A DNA stretch of 64,000 bases from Lithodes maja (Eukaryota; Arthropoda; Malacostraca; Decapoda; Lithodidae), in contig JBAKBP010001602.1 of NCBI GenBank assembly GCA_037953745.1, forward strand, positions 62,001-126,000, read 5' to 3'. How positions within the stretch are numbered: position 1 is the first letter of the stretch; each line of letters begins with the position of its first letter. A program made the position numbers and the translations under genes. Below, one piece after another: positions 43,668-56,000 of this stretch. The notes beneath the pieces are model-generated. The model worked only from the letters and a program-made list of their open reading frames with translations, was not told the origin of the DNA and ran no database searches.

Positions 43668-45864
43668 GTGCCCTGCAGGGTACAAGGTGTGTAGACTGGG
43701 CAAGGCTGGGATTCGGCATGCCCTGAAAACGAACATTTACAATAGGCATGATCCTGTTGATGTAATGTACCACTTTAGTGAGAACATGGCGTGTGTGGGG
43801 GTGTACCTGGACCCCAGTGTAACCCGTGACATTCCGGTGGATCTGGACAACATACCCTTCGCTGGGGACGAGGACCTACCCGTCCAGTGGCGTAGCTAAG
43901 GGGGGGGGCGGGAGGGGGCTGTTTGAAATCGCCCCCCGGGCCCCCAAGAGAAGGGGGCCCCCAAATGGATCTGAAAATAATATTAATTATACTAATAGTA
44001 TTTACTGTATAATTGTATATATAAGTAATATTAATAATGAGTAAAATAAACACCATGTGTGTTTTCTGATTTAACCTCTTTCTTTTCTTCTATCCTGCGA
44101 CGTCATGGGTATTTAAAATTAGAAAAATAACGATCACTCCATCAGTATTGATTTGGCGGTGCAAGGGGAAACATCGTCGCTCTCGCTCCTAGCCTCCTAC
44201 CCGCCACTTGCTTAGGACGCACTGCCTATAGGTAGGCCTGATCATTATACTTTATATACATTACAAAATAGCACTATTGAGTTTGACAGTTGGTTAATAT
44301 ACTGTGTTTTTCGTAAGCATGTGTAAAGGAATAATAAGATATAGCCTAATTTGACAACAAGAAACATGGTGACTGTTAGTAAGTTGAGTGTATAATCGAA
44401 GATTAGGCCTACATACAATTATATATAAATATATGAACCAAACATTTCGGTAATATTTTCTTTTTCGTGAACTGTAATGGTCAAATCGATAGCTATATTT
44501 CATAGATAACCTATGTACTTAACCTAGTGAGAAAGTTGAGTGGTATCGAAGATATTTGTAGAGTAGGCTAAACTTCTAAAGTGCTAAATTTTTAGGCCTT
44601 GAAATTTATAGGCCTATGTTTTGGTCTCATATTTTTTTCTTGAACTGTAGGGGGCCTAACATAGCCTATACAATGTTTATGGTCTTACTAAACCTTAGCT
44701 TTATCGTGAAAAAGATGCATAGTCGTTTAATATTAGTCAATTAAGTATGGGTGCAATACATCAGCTAAAATAGAGCATAGCGAGCTGCGAGGCAACATTA
44801 ATGGTGTAGAGTGTAGGCTACCTTGGTTAGGCTATGAGCACTATGACTCATTCTTTCAAATTTAGACTCTGGAGCACTTTTATTTATGCTACCATACGCC
44901 TTCCATATATAGGCTATGGTGGCTGTACATATCAAGCCCAGGAACTGTGAAATAAGAAGGAACACAGTTGTGAGCATTGAATACTCGTTTGTAGGTTAAT
45001 CTAGCCCTTTGGCTGGTTCAGGGTCAGGTGCAAATGTTGGTAAGCTTTCTAACAAGTTACTGGGGTTCTCAAGAAGAGGCCCCCAGTATTGAGATTTGAG
45101 GTAATGCATAGCTTGATTAGGCCTACCAATGACGCCTATTTTAACTCCCTAACGCCAGTGGTGGGGTTGAAATAATATTTTAATGTTATCACGTTTCATG
45201 TACATTATTATTTTTTTATTATTTTATTAGTATTATATTTTATATTCTTATTTCAGACATGCCTAATGAACGACAAAGAGAAAGAGTTCATCAAAGTGGT
45301 ATATGTTTTACAGTATTGTACCATCCATTGTACATGTATTCCTAATCCATTAGATAACGGTGATATAATAATTAATTGTATATTAAATTATTACCAGTAC
45401 CCCACTATTGAGTCATGGATATCGTCAAAACGCACCTAGGTAGCATTATTATTCTAAAATTTTCTCGGGGGGGCTTACAGCGCCCCCCCGAACCCCCCAC
45501 CTGATTAGGCTCGCTTCGCTCGCCACCCCCACCCCCTTCTATAATAAACAAACCATGGAGGGGGCCCCTCCAGGCACCAAGCCCCCTGGGCCTCCAAATC
45601 TCTAGCTACGCCCCTGTACCCGTCTCCTGGATCCTGTCTGTTCTGCACGGGAGTCTGGGAATGCTGAAGACACGGAAGGAGTATACGAGAAGAGGACTTG
45701 GGTCTCTGGTGACAATTGTGGCCGCCAGGTTGTTAGCCGACCAGGAGTTTATTCCTCAGGCGTTTGTAGTTTACAATAATACGACATCCCTCAATTTCTT
45801 TAGTAATTTACGTGGTTGGGTTAAGAATCATAGGACTGGCTGGATTCAAACTCATGACAATTAG
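43668..45864 (+). pseudogene. GNAT exon, second copy, split by hAT-like insertion
   Basis: 43668-43884 and 45625-45864 match the 36779-37235 exon with a few substitutions. Reading is broken at the insertion: translation runs into a stop 15 bases inside the element, removing the acetyl-CoA-binding half from the product. Coding sequence on both sides is otherwise open, so the insertion is the inactivating event. Confidence 0.8.
43885..45616. mobile_element. hAT-like non-autonomous DNA transposon (1732 bp)
   Basis: 8-bp target duplication TACCCGTC at 43877-43884 and 45617-45624. Terminal inverted repeats CAGTGGCGTAGCTA on the left and CAGGGGCGTAGCTA read inward from the right. The subterminal regions are rich in G and C runs. 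No transposase is seen in 1.7 kb of AT-rich interior, so it moved in trans. The unoccupied site is at 36977-36990 in copy 1. Confidence 0.85.
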
Positions 45865-47873
45865 TTAAGTTTGAAAATGACACAATATTTTAAAGATAAT
45901 CTAATCCTGTATGCTTTAAGTTAGTTATATCCCAGTCTTGTGTGATTATTTATCTTCAATGTTACTCTCGGTATTGACATTATGTTAGACCTGAACTAAT
46001 ATTTCAGATTCAATTGTGTATTATTTAACCAAATTGAATGGGGAGAGTTTTACCTTTCTTTGAATTGCTTGGTGATTTACCTTATATAGAATGTTGTTAT
46101 AATTAAATTAATGTCCCGTACATTCTGTCATTCTCTGTTTGTAACCATAAGCATTTCGGATATACTGAATGCTATACACATTATTATAGCTTTCAATGCA
46201 GTATATTGCAACATGTGTGAGCATAATATACAACCAAGGTATATACATATCAACGCAATCCACATACATAATATTGAGCAATTCCAATGATGATATTTTC
46301 TTTGTCCATTTACGTAAAATAAAGGTGAACATTAATGGCAATATATGAATTTTACAAGTCAGTCGAGCATGTAATTGTAGAACAATAAAGACTTTATGAT
46401 GCAATATTATTTATGATTAATGGTGTAAAGTTAATTAACTAGCTTAATAACTGCTGTGCCAATAACTTCAAACAGGGTTCTAATAGTACTCAGGTGGAGA
46501 ATGAGAACACAGGATAATATATACATAAATCTACTTCATTTGTACGTATGGTTACATAAACAACAGACAAAACATAGGATAAATATGAGAAATATATATA
46601 CAATATGGAGAGCGGGAAGATGCCAATAACAACTGGGTCTGGGGACCTCAATCACTATGTTAATACAAGGTGAGAAGAAAGACAAAATTTTGTCTCCTTC
46701 TTGGGCTAAGGGTGTCGTCAGGAGTGTCACTGGCTGCTACTTCTGCAGCCCGGTATTGCCAGGTGGGCGTCTTCTTCACGTCAGTCAGTTCAGGGGTCGG
46801 GTACTGGATCATTCTCCTTCAGCTTCGACGTCTATTTCCTTGGTAATAGGTAGCGGCTCTGGGTCCTGGGAGGGGCGTCTTTCTGCCACTATGCCAGAGT
46901 CTTCAGTAGCTCCTTCTCCCAGTGTGTGAATAGGTCATTGAAGTGGCTATCGGGCTTCTCCAGAGTATGGCCATATACTGTATAAGGGACCTCAACTTTA
47001 GGACTTCAGGTCAATTGGCTATTCATGGTGAGTTCACAGGTGGCTGCAGCAAGTGAGAGGCAAGGTTGTCCAGATTATTCTCTTTCGATCAGTTCATACA
47101 TTGTCTTTCTTTATGTCTCTGGTGACTGGAAATCCTGTCCAGCAATTTTGATACCATTTCCCTTCGTGTAATTTGACTGGTTATCTGTGAAGTACTTATA
47201 AACATATACTGTATATTATTATGGCCCGTGGAAAGTTTTAAACTTCAATTCATTCTTCGTCAGGCTAAACAGGTTCACAATCCCTTGAGACAATCCTCAT
47301 GCGATTTACTGCTCAACTTGGGAATGTTTTTTGTAACCTATTTCTGAACCCTGTCCAATCATTTAACTTCCTTTATTAAATATGGTGACCACAATTGAAC
47401 ACAGTAATCCAAGAGAGGTCGGACCAATTATTTATATAACAGTAGACTTTATATTTTTTTAGATTTGAATTAACATGACCTTCCAATCAGTTCAGCTATT
47501 ATTCTTGTGATCGCTTCATAGATGTGGGAACTGAGTTTAAGTTGTTATACACTACAACACTCATTTGTTTTTTACTTCTGTCGCACATTTACTTGGGATG
47601 CATTAATTTAATGTTGTAATATGCATTTTATCTCTTGCTTTCAATATGTAGCACTTGACATTCTTCAATGTTAAAGCCCATTTTCTATTATTCAGGCCAG
47701 TTTATCCCTCTCGCTATCCTATGGACTCAGGGATTGCCGATTAGCATTCAGAAATAGAGTTCTCTCAATCTTATAATTACCTCTCCAAAATTAGTTTTCT
47801 GCCCACAGCTAACTCAAAGACAACTGCAGAGGTTGAAGTAACTAAACTAATGGTTTCTAAACACCCTTGATGG
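45865..47873. other. Unassigned segment, copy 2 of 37236-39247
   Basis: Counterpart of 37236-39247 with small changes; nothing further is recognised. Confidence 0.4.
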
Positions 47874-48161
47874 TCACAAAGGCTTTAAAGTATCCCAAAA
47901 TAGGCTCAAATCGCGTTCTGTGCGTGAAAGGGTTACTAGTTTATGTAAGTGTTTCTGGAGTATTGTATTTATAGTGTTTTCCTCCATATGTTCGACTATA
48001 TTGGTTTTATTTAACGCTTCCATAAATTTACAAACTACAGAAGTCAAGTTAATATGCCGATTGTTTGCAAGATATGATTTATTCCCTCCCTTGACTTGGC
48101 AAGTGCGCAAAGTGGTAAACAGTAACTTATCCCTGGTGCGGAAATACTGCCAAAAATACAA
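47874..48161 (-). pseudogene. CR1/L2-like RT scrap, copy 2
   Basis: Duplicate of 39248-39535 with a few substitutions and the same INLTSVVCKFMEAL block. Confidence 0.5.
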
Positions 48162-48269
48162 CTTTCGAAAAACTGGTTAGAAATTACATCAATTCACTCA
48201 TTCATCACAAGAATATTGTTTGTACAGAAATTATGTGGGAATAGCGATGTTGTGGTCTATACATGCAAG

Positions 48270-50060
48270 GTTGGCACGCGTTGGCCCAGTACGGCCACCC
48301 AATCCTCCTAGCCGGCGGCGCTTGTGGCACTTTGGCACTGACCGGGGACCCTCGTAGAGTGCTGAACGCATTACCGAGGTAATCCTATCGGGCATGGAAG
48401 CATACATTCCATTCTCTTTCTCTCACACTAATGCAAACAAATCTTGGTTTACTCACACCTGTTCTACTGCTGTCCGCAATAAGAAGGAAACATCAAAATG
48501 GTACTGATGCTATAAAACTCCAAAATGTTATTCTTCCTATGTTTCTGCCCGGAATCAAACCAAATTTGTTCTTCGACTTGCCAAACACTCTTTCATCAAT
48601 AATAAATGCACTGAACTATCCAACTCTAGCTCTTCCCAAGCTTTCTGGCATCTAACCAAAAACCTCTCCAACAATTTCTCTTCCTCGTCTTTCCCTCCCC
48701 TTTCCCACTCTGATGGCACAACCATCACTTCTTCCTCTGACAAAGCTAAACTCTTCGCTCAAACTCTTGCTAGATACTCCACCTTGGATGATTCCAGTGC
48801 TATTCCTCCCTCTCCACCCTCGTCTCTCCTACTTATGCCTAATATCCTAATCTCTTCTAAAGATGCACTTACTACCCTCTATGGGCTTAATACTAAGAAG
48901 GCGTACGGTCCGGATGGTGTTCCTCCTGTTGTACTAAAAAACGGTGCTTCCGTGCTGACTCCCTGCCTAGGCAAACTCTTTCTTCTCTAACGTCTTCCCT
49001 TCATGCTGGAATTTTGCTCTCATTCAACCTGTCCGAAAGAAGGGGGACTGCTCTAAACCTCCAACTATCATCCAATTGCTCTCATCTCTTGTATTTCTAA
49101 AGTTTTTGAAACTATTCTTGCTACCAAATTTCTTAAGCATTTCTATTCTCATAATCTGCTCTCAGATCACCAGTATGGCTTCCTTAAAGGTCGCTCTACT
49201 GGTGATCTTCTTTCATATCTTACTAAATCTTGGTCATCCTCCTTTTGGGACTTCGGTGATACTTTTTCTATTGCACTAGACATAACGAAAGCCTTCGATA
49301 GAGTCTGGCACAAATCTTTAATTTCTAAACTACCCTCTTTGGTTTGTATCCCTCCATCTGTGCCTTTGTCTCTAATTTCCTTTCGGCCGTTCCATAGCTG
49401 CGGTTGTGGACAGCCATCACTGACTTCCTCACCCTATCAACTCCGGTGTTCCTCAGGGCTCTGTCCTATCTCCTATTCCCTTTCTAATTTTCATAAATTA
49501 TTTTCTCAACTGTACATCAAGTCTCATCCATTCATACTCAGATGACTCAACTTTACACTACTCAATTAGTTTTCCAGAACGCCCCAGCCAGCAATCCTTC
49601 AAAGACAAACGTAATAAAGCCATAGAACACTTAAATTCTGATCTAACTACTATTTCCAATTGGGGCAGAGAAAACCTTGTTACCTTTAATGCTTCCAAAA
49701 CCCAATTTCTCCATTTATCAACCCATCCGGAACTCCCAGCGGACTATCCCTTATTCTTCAACAATACAAAAATCAATTTTTCATCTTCTCTCAATATTCT
49801 TGGTGTCTCTTTTTCTTCTGCTTTCATTTGGAACGACCATATTACCAGTCTTGCTAAGGCAGCATCCCAGAAGCTGGGTGTGCTCAACCGCCTCAGGGGG
49901 TTCTTTACCCCTGCACAGTTTTATGCTCTGTACAGGGGCACAATGCGTCCTTGTATTGAGTATTGTTCACATGTGTGGGGAGGTTCCTCCCACACTGCTC
50001 TCCTAGACAAAATTGAAAGGAAGGCCTTTCGTATCATTAACTCACATCCACTCACCAACT
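48270..50060 (+). pseudogene. Jockey-like LINE fragment (RT), duplicated copy
   Basis: Counterpart of 39640-41440, with the same truncated N-terminus and abrupt end at LTNS. It has slightly different frameshifts, for example near 49380, where bases are missing relative to copy 1. Confidence 0.75.
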
Positions 50061-50255
50061 CGTGATGACTCTCCGTTACTCGTGCGGACTCTTGATTGAA
50101 CACGTGTTGACTCGTATTGACTCGTGTTACACTCGTGTTGACTCAGGATCGGTTGCTACTCGTGTAGTAATCTAGTAATCGGCCTCCAGCAACGCCGATA
50201 ATCGACGAGTGTCACTCGTGTTGGACTCCGGCACCGACTCGTCTGTGTGTGAACC
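50061..50255. mobile_element. Possible MITE fragment, copy 2
   Basis: Counterpart of 41441-41626. It carries a short local duplication (TAGTAATCTAGTAATCGG near 50164) absent from copy 1. Confidence 0.35.
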
Positions 50256-50673
50256 ATGCTTTTATTACACTACTCAATTAGTTTTCCAGAACGCCCCAGC
50301 CAGCAATCCTTCAAAAACAAACATAATGAAGCCATACAATATTCATCTTCTGATCTAACTACTATTTCCAATTGGGGCAGAGAAAACCTTGTTGCCATTA
50401 ATATGCATCCAAAACCCAATTTCTCTATCTATCTACCCGTCCGGAACTCCCAGAGGACTATCCCTTATCTTTCAACAATACAAAAATCAATCCTTCATGT
50501 TCTCTCAATATTCTTCTGCTCTAATTTGGTAAGGGAGCCTCCCAGAAGCTGGGTTTCTTTACCCCTGCACAGCTTCTTGCTCTGTACAGGGGCACAGTGC
50601 GCCCTTGTGTTGAGTATTTTTCACATGTGTGGGGTGGATCCTCTCACACCGCACTCCTAGAGAAAGTAGAATG
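50256..50673 (+). pseudogene. LINE fragment left of B2 insertion
   Basis: Same as 41627-42044. It is cut at AATG by element B2; the remaining LINE part is at 59066-59490. Confidence 0.75.
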
Positions 50674-52531
50674 TGTTACGACCGGGCACTCGGGTACACT
50701 AGGGCTCTCAAACAGGACTCGAGTATGGCTCGCTGCCACAACGGAAACACACGATCCCAACCCCAGAGTACTGCCAGCCGAACAAAAAACACCAATACCC
50801 TCCAGAGTTCTATCTGCTATAACGGGGTATACAAGAACTCGGTACTAGCGTTTCACAACAGACTAATAAAGAGACGGGAGTTATCTAGTCTGGTCAACAA
50901 TCAAACAAAGAAGTAAATACAACAACACCAAAGAATAGTGTTGGCCGAAGCCGAAGTAATCCACCCTTGACTAAGAACTTAAGAAGTCCTCCACCCTCTA
51001 CTTCGGATCGGCACTATTACGTTACGTTAAACAATAGTCCTCGAGCATCGAGCAAGGAATCTTCTGATAAAGTTAGATGCTTCTCAGATACTCGTAAGAA
51101 GTAAGTATCGGATTTTGAACAGCAATTCAATAAGCAACACACTGGCAATTAACTAATATTAAAGGCTTTAAATTGACATAAGAAGAATTATAAGAATAGA
51201 CAGTAGTAAATGGCAAACATATAAAAGAAGTACTCCGACAATGCACTGGCAATAGCCTACTAGGATTGTGCTCGTGGGCCACTAATCTCTAAAGTAGCTA
51301 TGCGTGCCACACATGAAATCAATAGTGCATAAACAATAACATACATAAGGAAAGCTTCAATACTATGCTGTATCTGCTGACCGAGCAAAGTCTAGCTGGG
51401 ATGTAGTAGGCTAGGAAACAATGGCTGAGCAAGCGGCTCGTAGCCTAGCGAGGTCCTTAAGACTGTGCGGCCAAATTACGGTAATTGACGGGATGCTCTC
51501 TTGAGAGATCCAGATCACTAGTATCTGGTTCTCTCCTGGCGATCCTCTCAAAGTCAAGCAAACGAGTTAGCACAGTGTTGGGTGGCAGAAGCAAAAGCCC
51601 TCACTCGCAACACAGCGCTAAACTCTCAAGGTACACAGTCAGAAAGACCACCTAGGCTTCCCAAGTCTCCGTTGCGATTGTACAGGTTCAACAAAACCTA
51701 ATACTCATAGGGAATCACAACTCTGGTAGCCTCATCCCAGTCTAGCATCACCTAGATCAGCAGAAAACAGGAACATGAATAATCATACACAGGGAAATGC
51801 ATATACGAGTGCAACAAACATTAATCAATCCTATTCTAGTTATCCCTTCCAAAATAGGCTATCTAATAGGCATATATCTCGTGAGAACTCAAGCGATAAT
51901 ACTTTGGCTGACTAGATCTGCACCAAAGGGGTCATTGAGGTTAAAAAGGGTTCGGGAAAAGAAGAAGGTAGGCGGTACAGAGAGTAGGGAAAGTTCGCAT
52001 CAGTCGGAAGAATATATATAGTTGCAAGGGATATGAGAAGTCGCTCTGCGTAATGAGTTCTGAAGAATATGTGGCGAGACTTCCCTTTTTATACTCGGCC
52101 CTCTAGTGAGCATATCGCAAACTACTAAGGACCGCCCACTGACAATCATTACGTAATATTCTCTCTCAATCTGGGATCGACAAAGGATTTCCCACGCACT
52201 GAGGGGGAGGAGGGAGGAGGGAGGAGGGGAGTTAGGCCTACCTGCCGCATGGCGAACTCACTGGCCCCCGTTACGTAATCTCTCTCTCTCCTCTCATCAT
52301 TACAAATAAGTCCCACACACAACACTTATAACTAATGATATAAAATAGAACTCGTTGACTCAGATGAAAACAAAATACATATTTATAATACTTATAGTAC
52401 AACGGCTCACATAAACTAAGTTAGGAAACTCTACACAGACTACAGCCAAAGTTCCTGCCCTGACGATCCTAGCGAGAGTGGGGCATGACTGGGCGTTCTG
52501 TACAGCATGCTCACACTCGACATGCGTCACA
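50674..52531 (-). repeat. B2 3' LTR (1858 bp)
   Basis: Ends TGTTACGACC and CATGCGTCACA; minus-strand TATA box at 52086-52093; same length as its partner. Confidence 0.96.
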
Positions 52532-53021
52532 CCTCCCCCAAGATTTTACTTGCTCAACCCTGAGATAAAATCTGACACACACAGAACCCTATCAAGCCCC
52601 TCACACCCAGCGACCGCATGGCACTAAAACAAAGCTGAGTTTATCACTAAAATACATCTTATTATTTAAAAAAAAAAAATCACATTTTATAACTCCTCCC
52701 AACAATAGCAAAAGACACAATATCATGCTCCCAGAGCGAGCTTACAGCAGCTCAGCCGTTTGATAGTTCGTGGACTACTCAAACTCAATAGGCTATGACA
52801 AACTTATACAATTATCTATATCAAAAAGAAAGAGTTTTTTTATGATTTTCATATTTTAATATGTTTTTCCCGGCTGCACTATAAGGGCAGCCTATTTTCT
52901 TCTATACCAAACGCTCAACTCCTGCTTTACGACCCAATACGCTGGGCTACAACTGCGAGCCAACAAGCACCAAGCGCAAAATACTATTCAAACTAAAGCA
53001 GGAGGCTACCCGTGTGTCAAT
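52532..53021 (-). other. B2 polypurine tract and 3' untranslated region
   Basis: CTTGGGGGAGG on the minus strand at 52532-52542, then AT-rich sequence equivalent to 11221-11705. Confidence 0.75.
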
Positions 53022-56000
53022 CTACCCAGGATCATATACCCTTGAACGACCATCTGCAACCACGTTGTCACAACCGGCAATATGGCGTATGTCCAGGTTA
53101 TATACCAATAACCTTAGTGACCACCTGGTCAGCCTCATATTCCGATTGTGAAACTGGTCCAAGAACTTGAGAGGGTGATGATCTGGGTAAACTACAACGA
53201 CCGGACCATAGGCTGGAACATAGACCTCGAAATGCCCCAGCGCATCATCGTCCTTTTCAATTTCATTCATCAGGTTCTGAAACGTTGCTGGTGCATTCTT
53301 AAGTCCGTCAGGCATAACATTGCACCGGTAGGTACTCCCGTCCACAACAAAACCACATACCTCCCTAGCACGCTCGGACAAAGGCACCTGCCAGCAACCC
53401 TTTACTAAATCCACCCTCGTGATAGGCGATGCAGCCCCGAGGCGGTCTATGGTGTCGTCAACTCTTGATATGGTATAGGCGTCTGTCAGGGATAATGCAC
53501 ACCCACTCTCGCAATCAACACACTCACTGATCTTGCCACTTAACACTGGTTGCAAAGTTACAGGCAACGACCACTCACGACACTCCTTATCCCTCAGACC
53601 CTTCGTCCACACGTAATCCAGCTCTGCTTGCACCATAGGCTGTCGAGCAGGATTTATACGGTAGGGAATTAAACTGAGCCTTGCACTATCTCCAGCCTGC
53701 ATGTCGGATTCTACCCCGTACATCAGGCCTGGAGAAGCAATAAACATGCGAAAGTACTGCCATAGCCTAGTAAACAACTGCCTTGCACTGTCTCCACGAA
53801 CAACATGCCTAGTGCCCTCCCACAACCCCGCCGAGACTGCAGCTTCTAACCTGTAGTCTCCCTCCTTCTCCACCTTCGTCCCTAGAACAGCCAGGTCATG
53901 AGAGGGACAATCAGTACCACCTGTGCAGTCACTCCCATAGTTCATTATTGCTAAGGCTTCCCCGCCGATACCGTACATGCGCACCCCCGCATTCCTTGTG
54001 ACGACATCTGCCTGCGCAGCATCACCGCTTTTAGCGACATGGCCAGATACATTCGGTCTATGGTAGGGCTGTTGCATTAGACTAGAGCAGCATTGGGAGG
54101 CTATGTGACGACCGGGCACATCCACTCCACAGCCAACCTCACCAATCTGCTCAATATCCTCCTTTTGACCACCACCCTTGGCAGCCATGGGTCGACCCTG
54201 ACCTGGCAACCATGCCAAAGCCTCGTCGCCCACCTTGAACCACCGAAACAACGAGGCTAACGGTCTTTCAACATTCACGTGACCTGCCCGTGGAACATCT
54301 TGCACCGCCCGAGTTGTGAGACTCAGGGGCTCGGCACGACCAGTGGGGTATGAACCGAGCTGGTGCTGGAGTGCTGCACACTGCTGCTCAGGCAGGTGCT
54401 CTAGCGCTTCCACAGCCACCAGACTCGTGTCCCCCGCCCACTGCTCCGCCGAGACATGACAATCCCTACTCTCCTCCACCTGTGCCCTACTGCCCCCCTC
54501 TCCTTCTCCACCTTGGCCGTGGCAGACCAACGCAGGGACAGTAGGCTGCTCAGGTGGTTGCCTCACAAACTCCTCCAATAGGTTCACATGACATGCTTCC
54601 CCGTCCTCGTGTTTGATCTCGACAGCACCATTACCACACTTCTGAACTTCCGGATCCTCCAACTGCAGTTTACAAATATCTGAGGGAACCAACCTGTCTA
54701 GATGCTTCCGAAGCAACCCAAGTCCTCCCCCAATATCAAACTGAGCAACCCTTTTTTCTCTCCGTGTGTAACGTTGCTGCCTCGGAGTCTCTTCCGGCCC
54801 TACCTCCTCACTAGCTGTGACAGGTCCTGGGGCCTCTCCAGACTCTAACATAGGTGCCAATACTGAATCACTCAGGAGAGCCGCCGAGTCAAAACTCTTA
54901 AAACCAACTCCAGCTTTAGCCTCCTCCTGTTGATCGTTCCTCTGCTGGTCTGAAGACGGAGGACTAGGCTGTGACACTTTAACTGCCCGAGCTCGGGTGA
55001 CAGCACACGCCATGGGTTGTGCCTGGCACCGCTCGACCCACTCTCGCTCTTCCCTACTCACGTCGGCCGGCCTCTCGGCAACGACTAAGGGTAGAACCTC
55101 AGAAGCGGGCATTGCAAAGTCGTTGCCGAGAAGAAGGTCGACGCCCTCCACTGGCAGTTTCTCCACAATCCCGACATCCAATTCACGTGCCACATCATCC
55201 ACCTCCAACTCCAACCGCACCAGCGGGTATGACCGAGTTGCATTAATACCCTGCACCACTACCACCCGAGCCGCATTTATAGGGTAGCCAGTCAAGTTAT
55301 TCATCAGAGTCTGGGAAGCACCTGTATCACGCAAGACCTCTACTCCATGCTTGCGCCCCGCCCACATCACGCAACCCCGTCCTCTATGGTCGCAAAAAAC
55401 ATCCTGAGCAGGGTTCGAGCCTCCCAGGTGCTTCTGCATTGGCTGTGCCTCAGCCTCTGACGAACTGCCCCGGGCAAACTCAGAAGACTTCGGAGACACA
55501 CCAATGTTGCAGGCCAAAGACACAGCTGCTGTAGGTGGTTTGCTAGGACAGACTCTTGCAAAGTGCCCCTTTTCATGACAATGATAACACTCCAACTCCC
55601 CTTTGGGCTTCCCTTGGTACTGGGAAGGGCCCGGCCCCTTCTTAAATGGGACGGTGCTAGTCTTGTGGTCAGTCTTGGTATCATAGCTCTTGTACTTGTT
55701 TGCGTAATGTATATCACTAACTCTGGGGGGTGGGGCGTCACGCCCCTTGTTACCTGCCTCACTACGCTGGGCAGACCCGCACCCACGAATTAGTGATAGC
55801 CAGAGGTCAGCCATCTCAGCTGCCTCCTGTAGAGTTTTTGGGTTCTTTTCTTTAATAGTTAAAGTCATTTCTGCACCAGTACACTTATAAAACTGCTCGA
55901 GCAGAAACAGCTCAGTCAACTGTTCGGCCGTCTCAGCTTTCTCAGAACGTGTCCAGTTTGTAAGTGCATCTTTTAAGTCCCGGGCATGTTCAAGAAAGGT

